Source: Streptomyces sp. LUP47B
Lineage (GTDB): Bacteria; Actinomycetota; Actinomycetes; Streptomycetales; Streptomycetaceae
Length of the DNA stretch: 64,000 bases
Assembly: GCF_001746295.1 (NCBI RefSeq)
Contig: NZ_MJAH01000020.1
Coordinates: forward strand, 1 to 64,000
Reading direction: 5' to 3'
The notes beneath the pieces are model-generated. The model was not told the origin of the DNA. It saw nothing but the letters and a program-made list of their open reading frames with translations, and made no database searches. The position numbers were made by a program, and so were the translations under genes. Each line of letters begins with the position of its first letter. The first letter of the stretch is position 1. This document shows positions 41,246 to 50,364 of the stretch, piece after piece.

Positions 41246-44200
41246 GTGCACCTCAAGGCGCTGACCCTCCGAGGGTTCAAGTCGTTCGCCTCGGCGACCA
41301 CGCTCCGGTTCGAGCCGGGGATCACGTGTGTCGTGGGGCCGAACGGCTCAGGCAAGTCCAACGTCGTGGACGCGCTCAGCTGGGTCATGGGTGAGCAGGG
41401 CGCCAAGTCGCTGCGCGGCGGCAAAATGGAGGACGTCATCTTCGCCGGCACCACCGGCCGCCCGCCGCTGGGCCGCGCCGAGGTGTCCCTGACCATCGAC
41501 AACTCCGACGGCGCCCTGCCCATCGAGTACGCCGAGGTCACCATCACGCGGATCATGTTCCGCAACGGCGGCAGCGAGTACCAGATCAACGGCGACACCT
41601 GCCGCCTCCTCGACATCCAGGACCTGCTCTCCGACTCCGGCATCGGCCGCGAGATGCACGTCATCGTCGGCCAGGGCCAGCTCGACTCCGTCCTGCACGC
41701 CGATCCGACGGGCCGCCGGGCCTTCATCGAGGAGGCCGCCGGAGTCCTCAAGCACCGCAAGCGCAAGGAGAAGGCCCTCCGCAAGCTCGACGCGATGCAG
41801 GCCAACCTCGCGCGCGTGCAGGACCTGACCGACGAACTCCGGCGCCAGCTCAAGCCGCTCGGCCGTCAGGCCGCGGTGGCCCGCCGGGCCGCCGTCATCC
41901 AGGCCGACCTGCGGGACGCCCGCCTCCGGCTGCTCGCCGACGATCTCGTACGACTGCGGCAGGCGCTGCAGACCGAGGTCGCGGACGAGGCCGCGCTGAA
42001 GGAACGCAAGGACGCCGCCGAGCAGGAGCTGAAGAAGGCCCTCCAGCGGGAGGCGCTTCTGGAGGACGAGGTCCGACAGCTCACGCCCCGGCTGCAGCGC
42101 GCCCAGCAGACCTGGTACGAGCTCTCCCAGCTCGCCGAGCGGGTGCGCGGCACGGTCTCGCTGGCCGACGCGCGCGTGAAGAGCGCGACCTCGGCGCCGC
42201 CCGAGGAACGACGTGGCCGTGACCCCGAGGACATGGAACGCGAGGCCGCCCGCATCCGCGAGCAGGAGGCCGAGCTGGAGGCCGCTCTGGAGGCGGCCGA
42301 GCACGCCCTGGAGGACACGGTCGCGCACCGCGCCGAACTGGAGCGGGAGCTCATCCAGGAGGAACGGCGCCTGAAGGACGTCGCCCGTGCCATCGCCGAC
42401 CGCCGGGAAGGCCTCGCCCGGCTGGGCGGCCAGGTCAACGCGGCCCGTTCCCGCGCCGCCTCCGCCCAGGCCGAGATCGACCGCCTCGCCGCCGCCCGGG
42501 ACGAGTCCCAGGAGCGGGCGGTCGCCGCGCAGGAGGAGTACGAGGCACTGAAGGCCGAGGTGGACGGCCTGGACGCGGGCGACGCGGAACTGGCGGAGCG
42601 GCACGACGCGGCGAAGTGCCGGCTCGCCGAGGCGGAGGCAGCGCTGACGGTGGCCCGAGAGGCGGTCACGGCGGCGGAACGCAAACGCGCGGCGACGCAG
42701 GCCCGGCATGAGGCGCTGGCCATGGGACTGCGGAGGAAGGACGGGACGGGAGCGCTGCTGGGCGCGAAGGACCGCCTCACAGGTTTGCTGGGTCCGGCGG
42801 CGGAACTCCTGACGGTGACTCCGGGGCACGAGGCAGCCTTGGCGGCGGCGTTCGGCGCGGCGGCGGACGCCCTCGCGGTGACTTCCCCGTCGGCAGCGGC
42901 GGACGCGATCCGCCTGCTGCGGAAACAGGACGCGGGCCGAGCGTCACTCCTCTTGGCAGGCGGCGCCGAAGACGCGCCTTTCAGGGGCCCAGGGAACGGC
43001 GCGACCAGCCACGACGGCCCCGCAGAGGCCACACATCAGCACGCGGCAGACCTGGTCCGCGCCCCCCAGGATCTTCTCCCCGCAGTAAGACGCCTGCTCC
43101 AGGGCATCGTCGTCGTCGGCACCCTCGAAGACGCCGAAGACCTCGTCTACGCCCATCCCCACCTCACCGCCGTCACCGCCGAGGGCGACCTCCTAGGCGC
43201 CCACTTCGCGCACGGCGGCTCCGCGGGCGCCCCCAGCCTCCTCGAAGTACAGGCATCCGTCGACCAGGCCGCCGCCGAACTCGAAGAGCTGGCCGTGCAG
43301 TGCGAGGAACTCGGCGAGGCCCAGCACGCGGCGGTGGCACACCGCAAGGAGAGCACGGCCCTGGTGGAGGAGCTCGGAGAGCGCCGACGTGCCGCCGACC
43401 GGGAGAAGTCGGCCGTCGCTCAGCAGCTAGGCCGCCTCGCCGGCCAGGCGAAAGGCGCCGCCGGTGAGGCGGAGCGGTCCACCGCGGCCGCCGCGCGAGC
43501 GCAGGACGCCCTGGAGAAGGCGCTCGAAGAGGTCGAGGAACTCGCCGAACGGCTCGCCGTCGCCGAGGAGATGCCGGTGGAGGAGGAGCCCGACACGTCG
43601 GTACGGGACCGTCTCGCCGCCGACGGTGCCAACGCCCGCCAGACCGAGATGGAGGCCCGCCTCCAGGTCCGTACCCATGAGGAGCGGGTCAAGGGGCTCG
43701 CCGGACGGGCCGATTCCCTCGACCGTGCCGCCCGTGCGGAGCGAGACGCACGCGCGCGTGCCGAACAGCGGCGGGCCCGGCTGCGCCACGAGGCCGCCGT
43801 GGCCGAAGCCGTCGCCTCCGGCGCGCGGCAGTTGCTCGCGCACGTCGAGGTGTCCCTCGCGCGCGCGGACGAGGAGCGGACCGCCGCCGACGCCGCCAAG
43901 GCGCTCAGGGAACGGGAGCTGACCGCCGCGCGGAACACCGGCCGCGATCTCAAGTCAGAGCTCGACAAGCTGACCGACTCCGTGCACCGCGGCGAGGTGC
44001 TCGGCGCCGAGAAGCGGATGCGGATCGAGCAGCTGGAGACCAAGGCGCTCGAGGAACTGGGTGTCGAACCGGCAGGGCTCATCGATGAGTACGGCCCCCA
44101 CCAGCCGGTACCGCCCTCCCCGCCCGCAGAGGGCGAGGAGCTGCCCGACGATCCCGAGCATCCGCGCAACCAGCCGAAGCAGTTCCACCGGGCCGAGCAG

Positions 44201-44833
44201 GAGAAGCGGCTCAAGGCGGCCGAGCGGGCGTACCAGCAGCTCGGCAAGGTCAATCCGCTCGCCCTGGAGGAGTTCGCGGCGCTGGAGGAGCGGCACAAGT
44301 TCCTCAGTGAGCAGTTGGAGGACCTGAAGAAGACCCGCATCGACCTGCTTCAAGTGGTGAAGGAGGTCGATGAACGCGTCGAACAGGTCTTCACCGAGGC
44401 CTACCGGGACACGGCCCGGGAGTTCGAGGGTGTCTTCAGCCGGCTCTTCCCGGGCGGCGAGGGGCGGCTCATCCTGACCGACCCCGACAACATGCTCACC
44501 ACCGGAGTGGACGTCGAGGCCCGTCCGCCGGGCAAGAAGGTCAAGCGGCTGTCGTTGCTCTCCGGTGGCGAGCGCTCGCTCACCGCCGTGGCGTTGCTGG
44601 TGTCGATCTTCAAGGCTCGGCCCAGCCCGTTCTACGTCATGGACGAGGTCGAGGCCGCCCTCGACGACACCAACCTGCAGCGGCTGATCCGGATCATGCA
44701 GGAGCTGCAGGAAGCCTCGCAGCTCATCGTGATCACGCACCAGAAGCGGACCATGGAGGTCGCCGACGCGCTGTACGGCGTCTCCATGCAGGGCGACGGT
44801 GTGTCCAAGGTGATTTCACAGCGGCTCCGTTAG
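41246..44833 (+). CDS. smc: Chromosome segregation protein SMC
   Basis: 1195 residues, the ATPase of the bacterial condensin complex with ScpA/ScpB. Walker A VVGPNGSGKSNVVDA at 29-43, long coiled coils (about 170-500 and 660-1020), a hinge around 500-660, and the C-terminal ABC signature LSGGERSL near 1104 with Walker B YVMDEVEAALDD. GTG 41246 (MHLKALTLRGFKSFASA) is the natural start; the frame opens further upstream but without homology. Odd feature: inside the hinge, codons at 42984-43024 match a Streptomyces intergenic repeat, giving a Gly/His/Ser-rich insert (FRGPGNGATSHDGPA). Confidence 0.96.
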   Translation: MHLKALTLRGFKSFASATTLRFEPGITCVVGPNGSGKSNVVDALSWVMGEQGAKSLRGGKMEDVIFAGTTGRPPLGRAEVSLTIDNSDGALPIEYAEVTITRIMFRNGGSEYQINGDTCRLLDIQDLLSDSGIGREMHVIVGQGQLDSVLHADPTGRRAFIEEAAGVLKHRKRKEKALRKLDAMQANLARVQDLTDELRRQLKPLGRQAAVARRAAVIQADLRDARLRLLADDLVRLRQALQTEVADEAALKERKDAAEQELKKALQREALLEDEVRQLTPRLQRAQQTWYELSQLAERVRGTVSLADARVKSATSAPPEERRGRDPEDMEREAARIREQEAELEAALEAAEHALEDTVAHRAELERELIQEERRLKDVARAIADRREGLARLGGQVNAARSRAASAQAEIDRLAAARDESQERAVAAQEEYEALKAEVDGLDAGDAELAERHDAAKCRLAEAEAALTVAREAVTAAERKRAATQARHEALAMGLRRKDGTGALLGAKDRLTGLLGPAAELLTVTPGHEAALAAAFGAAADALAVTSPSAAADAIRLLRKQDAGRASLLLAGGAEDAPFRGPGNGATSHDGPAEATHQHAADLVRAPQDLLPAVRRLLQGIVVVGTLEDAEDLVYAHPHLTAVTAEGDLLGAHFAHGGSAGAPSLLEVQASVDQAAAELEELAVQCEELGEAQHAAVAHRKESTALVEELGERRRAADREKSAVAQQLGRLAGQAKGAAGEAERSTAAAARAQDALEKALEEVEELAERLAVAEEMPVEEEPDTSVRDRLAADGANARQTEMEARLQVRTHEERVKGLAGRADSLDRAARAERDARARAEQRRARLRHEAAVAEAVASGARQLLAHVEVSLARADEERTAADAAKALRERELTAARNTGRDLKSELDKLTDSVHRGEVLGAEKRMRIEQLETKALEELGVEPAGLIDEYGPHQPVPPSPPAEGEELPDDPEHPRNQPKQFHRAEQEKRLKAAERAYQQLGKVNPLALEEFAALEERHKFLSEQLEDLKKTRIDLLQVVKEVDERVEQVFTEAYRDTAREFEGVFSRLFPGGEGRLILTDPDNMLTTGVDVEARPPGKKVKRLSLLSGGERSLTAVALLVSIFKARPSPFYVMDEVEAALDDTNLQRLIRIMQELQEASQLIVITHQKRTMEVADALYGVSMQGDGVSKVISQRLR
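42984..43024 (+). repeat. Intergenic-repeat-like sequence embedded in the smc hinge
   Basis: About 41 bp beginning GGGGCCCAGGGAACGGCGCG closely match the reverse complement of the repeat end at 8622-8663 (which reads GGGGCGCGGGGAACCGCGCG). The reading frame is kept. The match is visible by eye; alignment statistics were not computed. Confidence 0.65.
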
Positions 44834-44841
44834 CCCTCCAT

Positions 44842-44869
44842 CAACACTTCAAGTATTGAACATGTGTTG
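44842..44869. promoter_or_regulatory. Inverted repeat upstream of glcP
   Basis: CAACAC (44842-44847) and GTGTTG (44864-44869) are inverted copies enclosing the dyad TTCAA-GTA-TTGAA (44848-44860). It may terminate smc or act as an operator for the permease gene; sequence cannot decide. Confidence 0.4.
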
Positions 44870-44905
44870 GTCATCCGTGCCTCTTTTCTCACACCTACCG
44901 CCCTC

Positions 44906-44933
44906 TTGACTTCGAAACTTGAAGGCATAGGGT
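44906..44933 (+). promoter_or_regulatory. Putative glcP promoter
   Basis: TTGACT (44906-44911), a 16-bp spacer and TAGGGT (44928-44933), about 90 bp before the start codon; the surrounding DNA is A/T-rich for this genome. Confidence 0.55.
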
Positions 44934-45021
44934 CGGCAATGTTGTTTTTACCTTCAGGTACCACCTATCTGGAAGGGTCGCCCCCAGCCGGCAGCGTTGC
45001 CGGTGGCCCGAGGAGTACACG

Positions 45022-46440
45022 TTGACCAGCACAGAGCAGGCGTCCAAGTCAGGAGCCCAGGCGGCTCACCCCGATCATCTCGGGCACGTCATCTTCATCG
45101 CGGCGGCGGCCGCGATGGGCGGCTTCCTCTTCGGCTACGACAGCTCCGTGATCAACGGCGCCGTCGAGGCCATCCGGGGCCGTTACGACATCGGTTCCGC
45201 GGCCCTGGCGCAGGTCATCGCCATCGCCCTGATCGGCTGCGCGATCGGCGCGGCGACCGCGGGACGTATCGCGGACCGCATCGGCCGTATCCGGTGCATG
45301 CAGATCTCTGCTGTCCTCTTCACGATCAGCGCCGTCGGCTCGGCGCTGCCCTTCGCGCTGTACGACCTGGCGTTCTGGCGGATCGTCGGCGGCTTCGCCA
45401 TCGGTATGGCCTCGGTCATCGGCCCCGCCTACATCGCCGAGGTCGCCCCGCCGGCCTACCGCGGTCGCCTCGGGTCCTTCCAGCAGGCCGCGATCGTCAT
45501 CGGCATCGCCGTCTCGCAGCTGGTCAACTGGGGCCTGCTGAACGCGGCCGGCGGCGACCAGCGCGGCAAGCTGATGGGTCTCGAGGCGTGGCAGGTCATG
45601 CTCGGCGTCATGGTGATCCCGGCCGTCCTCTACGGCCTGCTCTCCTTCGCCATCCCCGAGTCCCCGCGCTTCCTGATCTCCGTCGGCAAGCACGAGCGTG
45701 CCCGCGAGATCCTCGAGGAGGTCGAGGGTGACAGGATCGACCTCGACGCGCGCGTGGCCGAGATCGAGAACGCCATGAAGAGCGAGCACAAGTCGACCTT
45801 CAAGGACCTGCTCGGCGGGAGCTTCTTCTTCAAGCCGATCGTCTGGGTCGGCATCGGCCTCTCGGTCTTCCAGCAGTTCGTCGGCATCAACGTCGCGTTC
45901 TACTACTCCTCGACGCTGTGGCAGTCGGTCGGCGTCGACCCGACGGACTCGTTCCTCTACTCCTTCACGACGTCGATCATCAACATCGTCGGCACCGTGA
46001 TCGCGATGATCTTCGTGGACCGCGTCGGCCGCCGGCCGCTCGCCCTGATCGGTTCGGTCGGCATGGTGATCGGTCTCGCGCTGGAGGCCTGGGCGTTCTC
46101 CTTCGACCTGGTCGACGGCAAGCTGCCGGCCGCACAGGGCTGGACCGCGCTGATCGCCGCGCACGTCTTCGTCCTCTTCTTCGCCCTGTCCTGGGGTGTC
46201 GTCGTCTGGGTCTTCCTCGGCGAGATGTTCCCGAACCGGATCCGCGCCGCCGCGCTCGGTGTGGCCGCGTCCGCGCAGTGGATCGCCAACTGGGCCATCA
46301 CCGCGAGCTTCCCGTCGCTGGCTGACTGGAACCTCTCCGCGACCTACGTGATCTACATGGTCTTCGCCGCGCTCTCCATCCCGTTCGTCCTCAAGTACGT
46401 CAAGGAGACGAAGGGCAAGTCGCTGGAGGAGATGGGCTGA
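45022..46440 (+). CDS. glcP: Glucose permease, major facilitator superfamily
   Basis: 472-residue, 12-helix sugar/proton symporter. MFS sugar-porter signatures: MGGFLFGYDSSVINGAV in helix 1, GRIADRIGRIR in loop 2-3, PESPRFLISVGK after helix 6, QQFVGINVAFYYSS in helix 7 and DRVGRRPLALIG in loop 8-9. The TTG start at 45022 is set by GAGGAG 6 nt upstream and gives the 472-residue length I recall for S. coelicolor GlcP. GlcP is the main glucose importer there and its transport supports glucose kinase-dependent catabolite repression (literature knowledge). It sits between smc and ftsY, interrupting the ancestral order. Confidence 0.92.
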   Translation: MTSTEQASKSGAQAAHPDHLGHVIFIAAAAAMGGFLFGYDSSVINGAVEAIRGRYDIGSAALAQVIAIALIGCAIGAATAGRIADRIGRIRCMQISAVLFTISAVGSALPFALYDLAFWRIVGGFAIGMASVIGPAYIAEVAPPAYRGRLGSFQQAAIVIGIAVSQLVNWGLLNAAGGDQRGKLMGLEAWQVMLGVMVIPAVLYGLLSFAIPESPRFLISVGKHERAREILEEVEGDRIDLDARVAEIENAMKSEHKSTFKDLLGGSFFFKPIVWVGIGLSVFQQFVGINVAFYYSSTLWQSVGVDPTDSFLYSFTTSIINIVGTVIAMIFVDRVGRRPLALIGSVGMVIGLALEAWAFSFDLVDGKLPAAQGWTALIAAHVFVLFFALSWGVVVWVFLGEMFPNRIRAAALGVAASAQWIANWAITASFPSLADWNLSATYVIYMVFAALSIPFVLKYVKETKGKSLEEMG

Positions 46441-46500
46441 CGGCCCCCGCGAACCCGGGGTGAGGGGCCAACACCCCGCTGCCCTTCTCCCCGAACCCTC

Positions 46501-46541
46501 CGCCGCCCCTGGTCCGGCAACCGCCTGGACCGGGGGCGGCG
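46501..46541. terminator. Bidirectional terminator after glcP
   Basis: CGCCGCCCCTGGTCC (46501-46515) pairs with 46527-46541 over 15 bp (one T-G wobble), 11-nt loop, between convergent genes. Confidence 0.88.
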
Positions 46542-46557
46542 GTGCTGTCCCCGCGGG

Positions 46558-46935
46558 TCACCAGATGAGGACGCCTCCGCCGATCTCCAGGGCCTTGCGG
46601 ATGCTCTCCTCGATGATCTGCAACCTGGTCTCGATCTGGTGCCGGTGCTCCTCGACCGTCCGTGGCCGCTGCGTGCTGTGGGCGACCTCGTCGAGACGGG
46701 CGTGCAGCAGGGCGACCTCGCGCCGGAACTCCGGCACGTCCTCGGCCTCGACATAGAGGTCCTGGTAGGCGAGCACGGGCAGGAAGCGCGCACCGAGCGA
46801 GCGCACGAACTCCGAACCCCACACCGTCGTACGCCACGACTCGAAGCCGCCGGACTGGTACACGCCGTCCGGCACGTCAAGTATCCGCCGCTTGCCGTCC
46901 GGCTCCCGGACGAACACGTCCACCAACAAGCTCAT
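46558..46935 (-). CDS. Conserved hypothetical protein
   Basis: 125 residues, soluble, good codon bias. No domain I can name. The N-terminal half is beta-rich (LLVDVFVREPDGKRRILDVP), the centre has WRTTVWGSEFVRSLGARFLP, and the C-terminal third is a coiled-coil-like helix (HRHQIETRLQIIEESIRKAL). It lies 52 bp downstream of the flavin oxidoreductase gene on the same strand, so it may share its transcript. Confidence 0.78.
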   Translation of the reverse strand: MSLLVDVFVREPDGKRRILDVPDGVYQSGGFESWRTTVWGSEFVRSLGARFLPVLAYQDLYVEAEDVPEFRREVALLHARLDEVAHSTQRPRTVEEHRHQIETRLQIIEESIRKALEIGGGVLIW

Positions 46936-46987
46936 GGGCTCAGTGGAGCATCGCCGAGTCCTCGTCGACCACCGGAGATCGCCCGGC

Positions 46988-47959
46988 TCAGCCGTTCAGT
47001 ACGGGAAGCACCTCCTCCGCGAACAACCGCAGACTCCGCCACCCCTCCTCCACCGGCATCCCGCCCGCCAGTGGATGCAGGACGAGATTGTCGAGCCCCT
47101 GCTCGACGCACTCGTCCGGTGTCAGAATCCGGTACACGCCCTCCGCGCGCAGCTCCTCCACGCTCGCGGCCGCCGACCGCACCGCCGAGCGGATGTCGCC
47201 GGACTGCCAGGAGGCGTAGGTCCGGGCCTCGTGGAGGAAGTGCTCTCCGTGACGCGCCCACGCCTCGTCCGGGTTCTCGGCGATGTGCAGCAACGGTGTC
47301 TCGGCCGTCGGCATCATGGTCCAGCCCTCGGTGCCGTACTCGACCAGCCGCTCCTTGTAGTAGGCCTCCAGTTCTGGGAGGTGGGCGCTGGGGAAGAAGG
47401 GGAGACCCAGGCGAGCGGCCCGGCGGGCGGCGGCCTTGGAGGAGCCGCCGACCAGGAGGAGGGGGTGCGGGTCGGTGAAGGGGCGCGGGGTGATCCGTAC
47501 GGTACGACCCCGGTACTCGAACTCCTCGCCGGTCCAGGCCTTCAGCAGGGTCTCGAGCAGCTCGTCCTGGAGACGGCCGCGCCGCCTCCACTCCACGTCG
47601 AACAGGGCGTACTCCTCCGGCCGGTACCCGATCCCGGCGACCGTCACCAGCCGTCCGCCGCTCAGCAGATCCAGTACGGCGATCTCCTCGGCCAGGCGGA
47701 GAGGGTCGTGCAGCGGGCCGATCACGGCGGAGACGGTGACCGCGATCCTCCGCGTCGCGCCGAACACCGCGCCCGCGAAGGCGAACGGCGACGGCAGCCA
47801 GTTGTTGTCGACGCCGTGGTGCTCCTCGGTCTGCACGGTGGTGATCCCGTGCTCGTCGGCGTACGCGGCCATGTCCAGGGCGGCCCGGTAGCGGGCGCTG
47901 AGGGACGCGGGCGTCGCGCCGGGCTCGACGAGGTTGAAACGGACGACCGTGACGGGCAT
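46988..47959 (-). CDS. LLM-class flavin- or F420-dependent oxidoreductase
   Basis: 323-residue luciferase-like monooxygenase fold (TIM barrel). Recognisable stretches: YADEHGITTVQTEEHHGVD, RIAVTVSAVIGPLHDPLRLA, DLLSGGRLVTVAGIGYRPEE and PLLLVGGSSKAAARRAARLG. FMN- and F420-dependent members cannot be separated by eye. ATG 47959; RBS GGGGG lies 7-8 nt upstream. Substrate unknown. Accessory relative to the smc-ftsY order of other actinobacteria. Confidence 0.88.
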   Translation of the reverse strand: MPVTVVRFNLVEPGATPASLSARYRAALDMAAYADEHGITTVQTEEHHGVDNNWLPSPFAFAGAVFGATRRIAVTVSAVIGPLHDPLRLAEEIAVLDLLSGGRLVTVAGIGYRPEEYALFDVEWRRRGRLQDELLETLLKAWTGEEFEYRGRTVRITPRPFTDPHPLLLVGGSSKAAARRAARLGLPFFPSAHLPELEAYYKERLVEYGTEGWTMMPTAETPLLHIAENPDEAWARHGEHFLHEARTYASWQSGDIRSAVRSAAASVEELRAEGVYRILTPDECVEQGLDNLVLHPLAGGMPVEEGWRSLRLFAEEVLPVLNG

Positions 47960-47971
47960 GGGGGTCCCCCT

Positions 47972-48343
47972 TCACCGGGCGGATGGTGCGGGGACGGTAG
48001 CTGACGGGGCATCAGATTGCCATGGAGACGGCACGCGCGTGCCGAAGGGCGAGGGACGGTCCGGCGGGGGTGTCGACCCGATCGGCCGTCCGCCGGGCCG
48101 GTCGACGAGAGCAGGCTTGAGCAGCGCCGCGTACGGCAGCCCCGAGATCGCGATCGTCGCCGCCCGGCCGAGGCCGTACTCGCCGACCGGGTTGTTCGAG
48201 GCGAGCGGGCCGGTGAACCACTCGACCGCCGTGCGGAGGAGCCCGTGCCGAGGCCGTCCCGCCCACGCGGTGACCGCTGCCGGGCTGAAGCCGCCCCGGT
48301 GCCGGCAGGCGCACGCGCCGGCCCGGACCGCTTGTGGGAGCCG
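47972..48343 (-). pseudogene. Probable 5'-truncated gene remnant
   Basis: On the minus strand a 123-codon frame is open from just after a TAA at 48344-48346 to a TGA at 47972-47974. Its first two thirds use almost only G/C-ending codons and read like real protein (TAVEWFTGPLASNNPVGEYG followed by LGRAATIAISGLPYAALLKP). There is no ATG, GTG or TTG before this stretch, so it cannot start normally, and the last 40 codons look non-coding. I do not recognise the family; the hydrophobic C-terminal run suggests a membrane protein end. The rest of the 477-bp gap is the ftsY leader. Confidence 0.45.
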
Positions 48344-48436
48344 TTAGTCCTACCAAAAGTCCCTTTGTGGCTATTTTCCCTGTGTGAAAACACGCGCTGG
48401 GTGCGGCCGTGACCCATGGCCGATACTGGGTGCGTT

Positions 48437-49630
48437 ATGGAAACCGTCATCCTTGCTGTAGTCATCGCCGTGGTCGTGCTCGGTGTGCTCGGCGGGCTCG
48501 TCGTCGGCAGTCGGCGCAAGAAGCCGCTGCCCCCGCCGCCTCCCGCCGCCCCCGACATCACCGCCCCTCCGGCCGAGCCGCACGTCGGCGACGAGGCCGA
48601 GACGCCGCGCGACGAACCGCGCCGGACCATAGAGGAGGTGGACCTCCCGGACGGCTCGGCGCCGCCCGTCGTAGAAGAGCTCCCCCCGACCGAGATCGAA
48701 ATCCCGGAGCCCACCGCCGGCCGCCTGGTCCGGCTGCGCTCCCGGCTCTCCCGCTCGCAGAACGCGCTCGGCAAGGGGTTGCTCACGCTCCTGTCGCGCG
48801 AGCACCTCGACGACGACACCTGGGAGGAGATCGAGGACATCCTCCTCACCGCCGACGTCGGCGTGGCCCCCACCCAGGAGCTGGTCGACGGGCTGCGCGA
48901 GCGGGTGAAGGTGCTCGGCACGCGCACCCCGGACGAGCTGCGCGGACTGCTGCGCGAGGAACTGCTCAAACTGGTCGGCACCGAGGTCGACCGCACGGTG
49001 AAGACCGAGCCCGCGGAGCGCAAGCCGGGCATCGTCATGGTCGTCGGGGTCAACGGCACCGGCAAGACCACCACCACCGGCAAGCTCGCGCGCGTCCTCG
49101 TGGCCGACGGACGGAGCGTGGTCCTGGGCGCCGCGGACACCTTCCGTGCCGCCGCCGCCGACCAGCTGCAGACCTGGGGCGAGCGGGTGGGCGCCCACAC
49201 CGTGCGCGGACCCGAGGGCGGCGACCCCGCCTCCGTCGCCTTCGACGCGGTGAAGGAGGGCAAGGAGATGGGGATCGACGTGGTCCTCATCGACACCGCG
49301 GGGCGGCTGCACACCAAGACCGGTCTCATGGACGAACTCGGCAAGGTCAAGCGGGTCGTCGAGAAGCACGCCCCGCTCGACGAGGTGCTGCTGGTCCTGG
49401 ACGCCACCACCGGGCAGAACGGTCTGGTGCAGGCCCGCGTCTTCGCCGAGGTCGTCGACATCACCGGCATCGTCCTGACCAAGCTGGACGGCACGGCCAA
49501 GGGTGGCATCGTGGTCGCGGTCCAGCGTGAACTGGGCGTGCCGGTCAAGCTGATCGGCCTCGGAGAGGGCGCCGACGACCTGGCGCCGTTCGTGCCGGAA
49601 GCGTTCGTGGACGCGCTGATCGGCGAGTGA
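48437..49630 (+). CDS. ftsY: Signal recognition particle receptor FtsY
   Basis: 397-residue SRP receptor GTPase docking ribosome-SRP complexes at the membrane. It starts with an N-terminal TM anchor (METVILAVVIAVVVLGVLGG), then a Pro/Glu-rich acidic linker, the N domain (FSRSQNALGKGLLTLLSR-like helix bundle about 110-190), and the G domain with GVNGTGKTTTTGKLA near 204 and DTAGRLHTKTGLMDEL near 285. ATG 48437 gives the anchor directly after the initiator. Partner gene ffh lies 7 kb downstream on the same strand. Confidence 0.96.
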   Translation: METVILAVVIAVVVLGVLGGLVVGSRRKKPLPPPPPAAPDITAPPAEPHVGDEAETPRDEPRRTIEEVDLPDGSAPPVVEELPPTEIEIPEPTAGRLVRLRSRLSRSQNALGKGLLTLLSREHLDDDTWEEIEDILLTADVGVAPTQELVDGLRERVKVLGTRTPDELRGLLREELLKLVGTEVDRTVKTEPAERKPGIVMVVGVNGTGKTTTTGKLARVLVADGRSVVLGAADTFRAAAADQLQTWGERVGAHTVRGPEGGDPASVAFDAVKEGKEMGIDVVLIDTAGRLHTKTGLMDELGKVKRVVEKHAPLDEVLLVLDATTGQNGLVQARVFAEVVDITGIVLTKLDGTAKGGIVVAVQRELGVPVKLIGLGEGADDLAPFVPEAFVDALIGE

Positions 49631-49647
49631 AAAGCCGTACTCGCGAA

Positions 49648-49688
49648 GAAGCGCCCGCCCCCAAGGTGCAGTTGGGAGCGGGCGCTTC
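49648..49688. terminator. Bidirectional terminator after ftsY
   Basis: GAAGCGCCCGC (49648-49658) pairs with GCGGGCGCTTC (49678-49688) over 11 bp, with an inner CCAA/TTGG pairing, between ftsY and the convergent prim-pol-like gene. Confidence 0.8.
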
Positions 49689-49707
49689 GCTGTGTACGCC
49701 GTACGTC

Positions 49708-50364
49708 CTACGCCTGTGACCGGTGGGCCACGTATGCCAGGGTGCCCAGCAGCAGACGGGCCGCCGGCGGCTTCGTGGCCGTGTCCAGGGAGGGTGGCCG
49801 CAGCCACCGCACCGGCCCCAGGCCGCCCCGGTCCGACGGCGGAGCCGTGAGGTACGTGCCCGAGCCCAGGCCGCGCAGGTCGAGGGAGGCGGCGTCGTCC
49901 CAGCCCATGCGGTAGAGGAGTTCGCTCAGGTCGGACGCGGCGCCGGGGGCGACGAAGAACTGGGCGCGGCCCTCGGGGGTCGCGGTCACCGGGCCGAGGG
50001 GCAGGCCCATGCGCTCCAGGCGGACCAGGGCGCGGCGCCCGGCCGGCTCGGCGACCTCGATGACGTCGAAGGCACGGCCGACGGGCAGCATCACCGAGGC
50101 GCCGGGGAACTCCGACCACGCCTTGGTCACGTCGTCGAGCGTGGCCCCGGCCGGGACCGGGGGTGCGAAGTCGAGGGGGTGGGCGCCGGGCTCACGGCAG
50201 TCCGCGCGGCCGCAGGAGCAGGCGCCGGCCGAAGCGCGCGCGCCCGGAACGACGTCCCAGCCCCAGAGTCCGGTGAACTCGGCGACGGTGGTGCACTCCG
50301 AGGAGCGGCCGCGCCTGCGGGTACCGGAACGGATCTCCCGAATGCCGCCGATCGTGAAGCCCAT
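49708..50364 (-). CDS. Prim-pol-like protein (bifunctional DNA primase/polymerase N-terminal family)
   Basis: 218 residues. The cysteine-rich CSCGRADCREPGAHP near residue 48 and the downstream WSEFPGASVMLPVGRAFDVI, FFVAPGAASDLSELLYRMGW and DLRGLGSGTYLTAPPSDRGG follow the AEP prim-pol N-terminal domain seen in Streptomyces proteins of this name. The catalytic Asp pair of active primases is not evident (AFDVIEV only), so polymerase activity is doubtful. ATG 50364 is preceded by GGAGGGGG. It is divergent from nsdA with a 434-bp spacer. Confidence 0.75.
   Translation of the reverse strand: MGFTIGGIREIRSGTRRRGRSSECTTVAEFTGLWGWDVVPGARASAGACSCGRADCREPGAHPLDFAPPVPAGATLDDVTKAWSEFPGASVMLPVGRAFDVIEVAEPAGRRALVRLERMGLPLGPVTATPEGRAQFFVAPGAASDLSELLYRMGWDDAASLDLRGLGSGTYLTAPPSDRGGLGPVRWLRPPSLDTATKPPAARLLLGTLAYVAHRSQA

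Noticed and set aside
47934..48347. Plus-strand ORF of 137 codons between the LLM gene and ftsY
   Set aside because: Poor third-base bias and low-complexity product; the minus-strand frame in the same region has the coding character.
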